Assembly: GCA_905250115.1 (NCBI GenBank)
Contig: CAJNOI010000001.1
Location: 1,180,977-1,244,976, forward strand
Source: Adineta steineri
Lineage: Eukaryota > Rotifera > Eurotatoria > Adinetida > Adinetidae
Direction of reading: 5' to 3'
Length of the DNA: 64,000 nucleotides
The position numbers and the translations under genes are program-made. A model generated the notes under the pieces. It worked only from the letters and a program-made list of their open reading frames with translations, made no database searches and was not told the DNA's origin. Positions 57,163 to 64,000 of the stretch are shown in pieces; positions within the stretch are counted from its first letter, which is position 1; every line of letters starts with the position of its first letter.

Positions 57163-59016
57163 TTGTTGAGTATTTTTTTATCGGCACTAATAATTAAGAT
57201 TATGATGATAATACTGTTAATAGAATTGATTTTTATAATTTCTTATATTAAAGATAGCCGATATGCACGAATCAATTGTGACAGATGCACATTAGATTGA
57301 TGGGCTTCTGAAGAAAAGGAGAAAAAAGCAAAAAAAAAAGAAAAAGTTCCAATCGAATAAAATTAAATGTATCTGTTGTTTTCGATACATGTCAGTACGT
57401 CATGCATAATCATAATGCCGAATAGAATTGCAAATATATAGTGAAATGACAATAATAATTTCCGGTGAAATATAAAATCTCTCTTTTTTTTTATCGTACC
57501 GGAACGACGTTTATGTCTACAATCATTGTATATAAGACATGAAGACAAGCAAACAAAGCAAAAAACATTCTACTCTTTAACAACAGCAGACATGCATAGA
57601 CGAAGAAGAAGAAGAAGAAAAAACGAGAGAAATTATTAATGTTTCATCTCATACTTTTGAGTGAAAAGAAAAAAAAGGAGAAAGTGTGTTGTCATACACA
57701 CACATATATATATATATACATAAGTGTAATAATGATGTATTGACAAACAATAGTAGCAGTTATCGATTATAATTATTTAGTAAATTTTAATAAATATCTT
57801 TGACATATTTTTGATTATGAAATTCACACTTATATACTTAGAAATTGATGACATGTTGAAAGGTTTCACAAGTTGTTTATATCAAAAAATGATTATATGA
57901 AATATATTTTTTCAAGGTGATCATGACTTTATTTTTTGTTTACCTCGATTCTATCAGATAATAACAATTCAATTGTTATTAGCTTAGTATTTAATATTAA
58001 TTTACCTATTATATTTATATTTGATTACGAGTATAATATTCGGGATAGCCCTTATATATCAACATCATTCTTCATATATTTAAGTTATCATATACAAAAA
58101 TCAAACGAGAAAATTATTTGATTTATTTATTTTATTATTTTGAATATAAATAAATAAGAAACAAGCATTAAAAATGATTCATGATCAGTTGTTACAGTTA
58201 CCATTTATTTCTTGAATGTATTCTTGATTTTGAGTACTAAGCAAAAAAAAACAATTTATTTTGACTGCATCAACAAACGTTTAGGCTTGTTTTTTTGTTT
58301 GTTTAGCAAGCCATTGTGCTGCGTAATAAAAAAAACTTTTCTCAACATTCTCTCTTTCTTTTTCTTCTTCTCTTTTTGCTCTCACCTCGATTTGTAAGAT
58401 TAGCTGTATGTAATGTACGAGAGAGTGTGCAAGCGTGTATGAGACGTTCGTTTATTTCACTTTTCTTTTCTGCAAATAGTATAAAAAGAAAGTCTATAAT
58501 GAGAAAAAAAAGGAGAAAAATATGAAAGTCTTATTGTCATGTAAAGTATCATGGCAACGCCTCTATTCAAATTGCAGTAATTTCTCTTTTCTATATCGAG
58601 CATATAAAATCAGAATATGATTTATTGTGCTTTCAACTAGAAAAAATAAACTTGTCAAGGATAATATAGAATTAGATCATTCTCAAAATACACATTATAA
58701 TATTAATTTGAGATTTTTTAAGAATACGATTTAAATAATGATAATAATTAATGAAGAACATTCAATCGTTCTACGAGTTATACAGATATAATTTCGGTCA
58801 ATATTCGTATAATAAAGTATTGTGTCTGAGCAAATACTATATAAGTGTGTTCTTCAGAAACATCTAGGAATGATCGGTATTTAAAGTCTTTTTACAACTT
58901 TACTATATTAGAAAAGTATTTTATGATTGTAACAGTAGATATCACGATTAAAATTTACATATAAAAATGAAATGAAAAGATTTTTATGCTGTGATAAATT
59001 TGATAGTTGAATAGAA
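57163..59016. other. Intergenic, nothing recognised
   Basis: 1.85 kb between the divergent glycylase and Ly6-like genes. TA, CA and GAA runs occur near 57600-57720. No exon or RNA gene was seen. Confidence 0.5.
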
Positions 59017-59952
59017 ATGCTTGTTCTATTCTATAGTATTTTGGTAATATTAATATTGCCAGTTGATAGTCGCAAGTGTTATGAATGTAGTTGTCAACAT
59101 GATTGGGGAACAAATACAGGTACATGTGATACACCGGCATTTCTCTCAAGTTGTACTTTAAATGAAGTTGGTAATCGATACTGTTTCATGGTAAGTACTT
59201 ATGATGGTAATGATGAGCGACGTGTTTTTGAAGCTTTATCATCAAATAATTTACAAGATTCACATTTCATTCAAGCTGTTGAAAGAATTTCCTTAGCAGG
59301 TACTGAGTGGCTTCCAACTGCAATTAGTTCTATAGGTTATGGTTGCGATTGGGATGGTTGTAATAATATATCACTAATACAATATTTACCAGATTCATTT
59401 CAAATGAAAATCGATCAAACTATATTAAATGAACAATTAATAGGTGGACAAGTAGAAGCTCACAATTGTTATACATGTAGTAAATGTATTAATGAATTAA
59501 CTGTAACTTTATGTAAACAAGTATCTTGTCCAAATGGTATATGTTTTATTGATGAAGTACATAATTATATGACAACAGCAGAAAATAATTGCACATTCAA
59601 TTTTTATAGTCTGTGTGACTCATTTTCTGATTCTGCTCCAACATCGAGTATTCGAATACGTGCGACTTATTATATAGATTTTCCAAAAGAGAAACAATTA
59701 GAAATTGATGAAGTTGATATTAGATGTATCAAAGATTACTGTAATGGAATTCAAGTAGTAGAATATTTAAAAGAACAAATCAACGCAACAATTAATCTAC
59801 ATCCCGGTTTTACACCATCCAGACCAAATGATACTACTACTACTGCTACGATAAGTTCATCAACTTCAACAACTACTACGCCAGGATCAAAATCTGCAAG
59901 ATCATATCCTATTGGCATTTTATATTTGATTTTTACTCTATTATTACTTTAA
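59017..59952 (+). CDS. GPI-anchored cysteine-rich (Ly6/uPAR-like) surface protein
   Basis: A single exon of 311 residues. A signal peptide (MLVLFYSILVILILPVDS) is followed directly by KCYECSC, the first-cysteine spacing of three-finger Ly6 proteins. Module one (20-130) has about ten Cys and ends GCDWDGCNN, matching the family's closing CC...CN pattern. Module two (145-245) starts HNCYTCSKC and ends RCIKDYCNG, again the Ly6 wording. A Thr/Ser stalk (TTTTATISSSTSTTTTPGS) follows, then a small-residue site (GSKSARS) and a final hydrophobic tail (IGILYLIFTLLLL), together a GPI-attachment signal. Several N-glycosylation sites are present. It should be an extracellular membrane-tethered protein; ligand unknown. 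The orthologue cannot be named. Confidence 0.78.
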   Translation: MLVLFYSILVILILPVDSRKCYECSCQHDWGTNTGTCDTPAFLSSCTLNEVGNRYCFMVSTYDGNDERRVFEALSSNNLQDSHFIQAVERISLAGTEWLPTAISSIGYGCDWDGCNNISLIQYLPDSFQMKIDQTILNEQLIGGQVEAHNCYTCSKCINELTVTLCKQVSCPNGICFIDEVHNYMTTAENNCTFNFYSLCDSFSDSAPTSSIRIRATYYIDFPKEKQLEIDEVDIRCIKDYCNGIQVVEYLKEQINATINLHPGFTPSRPNDTTTTATISSSTSTTTTPGSKSARSYPIGILYLIFTLLLL

Positions 59953-61362
59953 GTATACTGCCTATAAAATTATGTTTTATCATAATATTTTAATGATGAA
60001 CTCTATGAAAAGTTATTCTTTTGTTTTTTACTTGTAAGGTTCTGATGAAAACATGGTTTTATAACTTTAAATGCTAACTCATTGCTATTTTCTTTATGAA
60101 TTGCTTTGCTTTAATAAAAATAATCTATTATTGTACGAAAAATTATAGTATAAGTTTCATTATAATAATCAGAGATTATCAAAATCTCTTTTGAGATATG
60201 TTGCTTTACAAGATTTATCTGTTTATTAAAATTTTATTAACGAAATCAATATTTGATTGCATCTATATTGCACATATGTATACATGCATTGAAAAATTAT
60301 ATGAAAGTTATTTAATAGATATATAATGATATTCTTTTGATTTTCATTCATAAATAATGCTTCAAAAATATTGTTTTTAATATATGAGATATACCGTTAG
60401 ATAAATGTCAAAGTAAAACAAATGATACACAATTCAAAATAATTCCTGCTATGGCAACTAAGTTTTACAATCAATAGATTTCACAACAAGATCATGTAGT
60501 TGCATAAGAATCAATAAGAAAGCAACACAAAAGATATCGACCTGTTTTCTTTTAATACTTTATTTGGTACTAGTTAAATATAATGTTTTATATATTTTTA
60601 TTTTTATTCTTGACAGAAAGGCATGATGAAACAAATTTTACTTATTTTATTTCTAAAGCTAAACAAGTATCTAGTTTAATTAAACAAATCCGTTGCTATT
60701 TATTGTTTGATTTTAATCGATATATTCGTGTTCAATCAGATGAGTCTCGATTAATGTCAGTTAATAATTATAGGCATAAATCAAACGAATTATATCAGAC
60801 AATAAATTATTGTATTAACAAATAAAAAATAATAATGTTAAAACAAGTTACAAAAACTGATTATATTTGAAACCTTTTCAATGAACTGCATACACAAAGA
60901 ATATATTATTCACAAGACTTATTTTAGTCTTCGAAAAATGGAATGTACTTCTAAAGAATTTTACGATTTATATCATGAATTATTAATAAAATATAAACTA
61001 TTACGTATGAAATAATAGAATTACATGTTAATATTTTATCTATTGAGTTTTTATTCTTATTTTTGATACAGATGAATATTTCTTGAATGAATACATGTAA
61101 TTAAATCTTTGATTTTCTATTTATTAGTGTCCTCAACATGATATACTTATATATCTTGTTTTCTTTTTACCATGACTATTATGCAAAACAAAACAGGCTT
61201 CTTGACAATATTTTATTGGAAAAAAGAAGATTATACACTTGTAAAAAAAGGTTTATATAAATGATAAAAATAAAGTACTTGTAGTAAATATATATATATT
61301 ATTTTCATTGTGCTAGATGAAAACAAAATAGCAATAAGTAGAAAATATTAGATTAAAATAAT
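59953..61362. other. Intergenic with possible coding remnants
   Basis: 1.4 kb without an accepted gene. At 60583-60825 and near 60940-61014 on the plus strand two short frames have protein-like composition (see the separate entry). The rest is AT-rich spacer. Confidence 0.45.
60583..61014 (+). other. Possible small gene or gene remnant
   Basis: A frame of 80 codons encodes a short hydrophobic start (MFYIFLFLFL) and a polar helical stretch (SKAKQVSSLIKQIRCYLLFD, YRHKSNELYQTINYCIN). After a stop and about 110 bp, a second stretch encodes MECTSKEFYDLYHELLIKYK. Codon use and charge pattern look protein-like, but no splice pair joins the two convincingly and no family is recognised. Confidence 0.25.
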
Positions 61363-63471
61363 TATAAAAAATACTTACATTTCTTGCATATAAATGGTAA
61401 GGAAGCAGAACACCACCAATCATTCATACATACGAGTGAAGAATCATAAATTTGTACAGCTCCACAAGCTTGTACTTGTGGTGTTGCTGTTGATTGATAG
61501 GAGAATGTCGGTTGAAGACCATATGCTTAAATAATAATTTTAAACACAAGCTATACATAGGTTTAATCAATCAAAATAAAGAGGGAAACTAATAATCGTA
61601 TTTCTTATGACTGAAGATCTCATTTTCGAGCATAATTCAACGTCTTATCTTCTGAAAAGATGTTCATTTTTTTAAATGCAAAGTATGAAATTATTAAATA
61701 GCTCTGAAATTTTTTCGTTAAACTATTTATGTAATTAGATATTATGGCATTTCTCTCACGAATCTCTAGGGAAGCATAAATACGATTATTATCATATCTC
61801 AATAATTATTTACGAGTGCCTGCAGTACACCACCAATTATATGCTGATTTCACAGAAGTAAATTGATGTCCATCATTATACCACTGAAAAAGACCCGGAC
61901 CTATAAACAGTAAATAATATAGACAAAAAGAATAAGTATCTATGTTGATCTTACGTGTATTATTAATAGTGTAATAACCAACAAAAGCCAATTTATAAGC
62001 ACCAATAATAGCAGCAGCATGTGGCTGTATAAAATCAAATTCTGTTTGATCTTCAATATATAGTAGATCTCCGCCATATTTTTGACAATAAGTACGAGCG
62101 ACAGGTTGTGTTGCAGGTAGTTGAGAATTATAATAACAATATAATCCGTAGTTAATCCAACCGGTTGGACATAAAACTAATATATTAACATATTATATGA
62201 AAAATAAATGAAATCAATAACATACTACACATTGTTCCATTCCAAAACCAAGTTCCATATGCTGTCCCTCCTGCACAAATACAAATACTTCCATTACAAA
62301 TTAATTGAAGAGTACCATCGCATTGTTGATTAGTAATACATGATCCACCATATGTATTAATTTGAGCTAAATAAATAATTATATCGAAAATTTTGTATAT
62401 TATTAAATTTTTAACTTACTACATGTATCACCGGTCCAATACCATTGGCCTGTTGTTGGACATTGACAAGTTCCATTGGTACATGTTAAATATGTAAGAA
62501 GTCCAGTAGAACTTGTTGGAAGACATTTAATTGTTGTACTACATGTTTCTGTATTTGATGCATAACTAACTATGAAAAAAGTGGATGAATAGAATAAAAA
62601 CATTCAATAGCAAAAACTATCAATTATACCACAATAACCATTTCCAACTGATGTTGTTAAATTCCAATAATAACCATAATAACATGTACATATTCCACTA
62701 CTACTACAATAAAGACCAGGCGTTGGATTACATAAATTTATGCTTGAACATGTCTGATTATAAGTTCGATAAAGTGCTAAAATATTTTCTAATAAAAATT
62801 CATTTCTCTATATAATAAATCAAATATACCGCATGTAGTATTCGAAGGTCCTTGAAGATATCGAGGAGATGGACAAATACATGATGATCCATTATAATAA
62901 AATGCAGTTGGACATTGAACACATTTTGATGAGCTTGCATTCCAATAATATAATTGATTATAGCAATCACAATTTCCCATAATACACCATAAATTCATTT
63001 TTTCATTACATGATGTATCCCATGTAAAACAGGTGGCATTGTAACCAAGATTACTTTGTAAAGGTGCAGCAGTTACTGTATTTTCTTTCCCTAAATTTTC
63101 TTAAATCAAACGAAAATATATTTTTAAGATTTGATTTTTACCAGGAGGATTTTTAGCAAGCATAATAGCAGCAGCCATTAATCCAAATAGAAGTACAAGA
63201 AATAAATTACAAAGAACAAGTAAAAGCCAATTTGGAATTAAACAATTTCCTTGTTTTTGAGCTCGAAATTTTAATCGACGTAATAATTGTAAAGGAGTTA
63301 ATCGTTCATACTAAAATTTAAATATAATAAGAATAAAAAGAAAAAAAAAATCATTCTTACTTCCATAACAATCATTTCTTTCATTTGAGGATCATCAATT
63401 AATTTACTTATAACCATTGATTGAACTCTTCCTCTATTTGTATTAGCATTTTCATTGCTTAAACTAGACAT
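61363..63471 (-). CDS. Type II membrane protein with cysteine modules and a C-type lectin domain
   Basis: About ten exons, around 430 residues. The N-terminus is cytosolic (MSSLSNENANTNRGRVQSMV, a basic LRRLKFRAQKQGN), followed by one membrane anchor (WLLLLVLCNLFLVLLFGLMA). Outside lie four cysteine modules, each ending at an exon border: TCFTWDTSCNEKMNLWCIMG to CICPSPRYLQG, then TCSSINLCNPTPGLYCSSSG, TCSTTIKCLPTSSTG and SCITNQQCDGTLQLICNGSI. The wording C....QC......C..G.C.C resembles EB modules. The C-terminal domain is a C-type lectin fold: LCPTGWINYGLYCYY, ARTYCQKYGGDLLYIEDQTE, NWWCTAGTRK, and CMNDWWCSASLPFICKK. No EPN or QPD sugar motif was seen, so sugar binding is uncertain. The frame ends at 61363, although a splice donor (AAATGTAAGT) lies just before that stop. 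Confidence 0.85.
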
Positions 63472-64000
63472 TTTTGTGTAGAAATGAATTTGATTGTATT
63501 GTTGAAAAAAAAGAAGGAGTTATGATTTGTTTAAAGAATGCATCAGATTTGAATAGAATATGTGAAACCTTTTCTATGTTTATTTTTGTCATTATTCATT
63601 CCGTACGAATACGTATATTAATAGAAAAAAAGAACTATTTCATTGACAATATTTATTTTGTAATAATATAAAACAAAATCAATCAGAATTTCAACGATAT
63701 TGCGTATGAAAATTTCTTTGTAATTAATTTTGTACATCAAGATTATAATAGAAATACTTTTTCAAAATAATCAACTCATGATTCGAAATATTTTATCGTA
63801 TAAATTTGAACTCGTTATATTTGAGTTTGATTTGAAAAAAAAATCAAACAAATGTACCAGAAAATAAGAATCAACTGTTTTTTTTAATTTGCATTTTACA
63901 TCACTCTTGTATCAAATTATGAGTATGAGGTGTAACTCGAACTTGTGGATATGCCCAATAATCAGAGAACGTTTTGTTGTCGAATTTTAGTTGCGAATGA
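63472..64000. other. Upstream flank of the lectin-domain gene, nothing recognised
   Basis: AT-rich; no exon seen up to the window end. Confidence 0.5.

Noticed and set aside
1-64000. Retroelements, Penelope-like elements, Polintons or other virus-like elements
   Set aside because: No reverse transcriptase, integrase, capsid or long terminal repeat pattern was recognised on either strand.

Overview
The window reads as nuclear DNA of a bdelloid rotifer. It is AT-rich, genes are split by many introns of about 50-70 bp, all host genes have clear animal orthologues, and the first large gene joins an arginine-type ADP-ribosyltransferase fold to kinesin-light-chain-like TPR repeats, an architecture strongly expanded in bdelloids. 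The genus cannot be fixed from sequence alone (a Rotaria- or Adineta-type genome is the guess). No rRNA, tRNA, CRISPR or virus-like element was recognised. One 10-N assembly gap lies at 38908-38917.

Layout. 1-4.3 kb: a small four-pass membrane protein and the ART-TPR gene, with two G-rich/C-rich hairpins beside it. 4.9-8.2 kb: an intact glutamate carboxypeptidase II-like M28 peptidase, followed by decayed coding remnants (8.9-9.5 kb). 10.1-21.8 kb: a dense block with an HP1/CBX-like chromodomain protein, class I histone deacetylase, NUDT6 and AKAP17A (54 bp apart, possibly one operon), an EF-hand protein, and a white-like ABCG half transporter. 21.9-30.3 kb: mostly non-coding, with one unrecognised coiled-coil gene at 23.7-26.3 kb. 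30.3-34.3 kb: CCDC42-type axonemal coiled-coil, a cysteine-rich membrane protein and RSPH1 (radial spoke), so two of three are ciliary. 34.8-36.7 kb: a Ser/Asp-rich secreted protein locus with two tandem copies of its last two exons. 38.8-43.5 kb: a gap-broken gene and ribonucleotide reductase large subunit. 44-45.3 kb: HEN1 small-RNA methyltransferase. 45.9-47.4 kb: an F-box/leucine-rich-repeat gene whose repeats are exact 141-bp exon+intron units. 48.6-52 kb: TMEM161 and a LAPTM4-like lysosomal protein carrying a MITE-like element in its first intron. 52.5-57.2 kb: a small secreted protein and a TTLL3/8-type tubulin glycylase with two possible C-termini. 59-63.5 kb: a GPI-anchored Ly6-like protein and a type II membrane protein with cysteine modules and a C-type lectin domain.

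The genes do not form one pathway. Themes that recur are chromatin and small RNA (chromodomain, HDAC, HEN1), cilia (CCDC42, RSPH1, TTLL3/8) and surface or secreted proteins without known function. Several genes have a strong 3' splice acceptor 12-17 nt before the start codon, which fits the spliced-leader trans-splicing known in bdelloids. The most unusual structures are the duplicated Ser/Asp exon pair, the 141-bp leucine-rich-repeat exon units with stop-free introns, and a four-member family of short hairpins that sit next to the two genes from expanded families.
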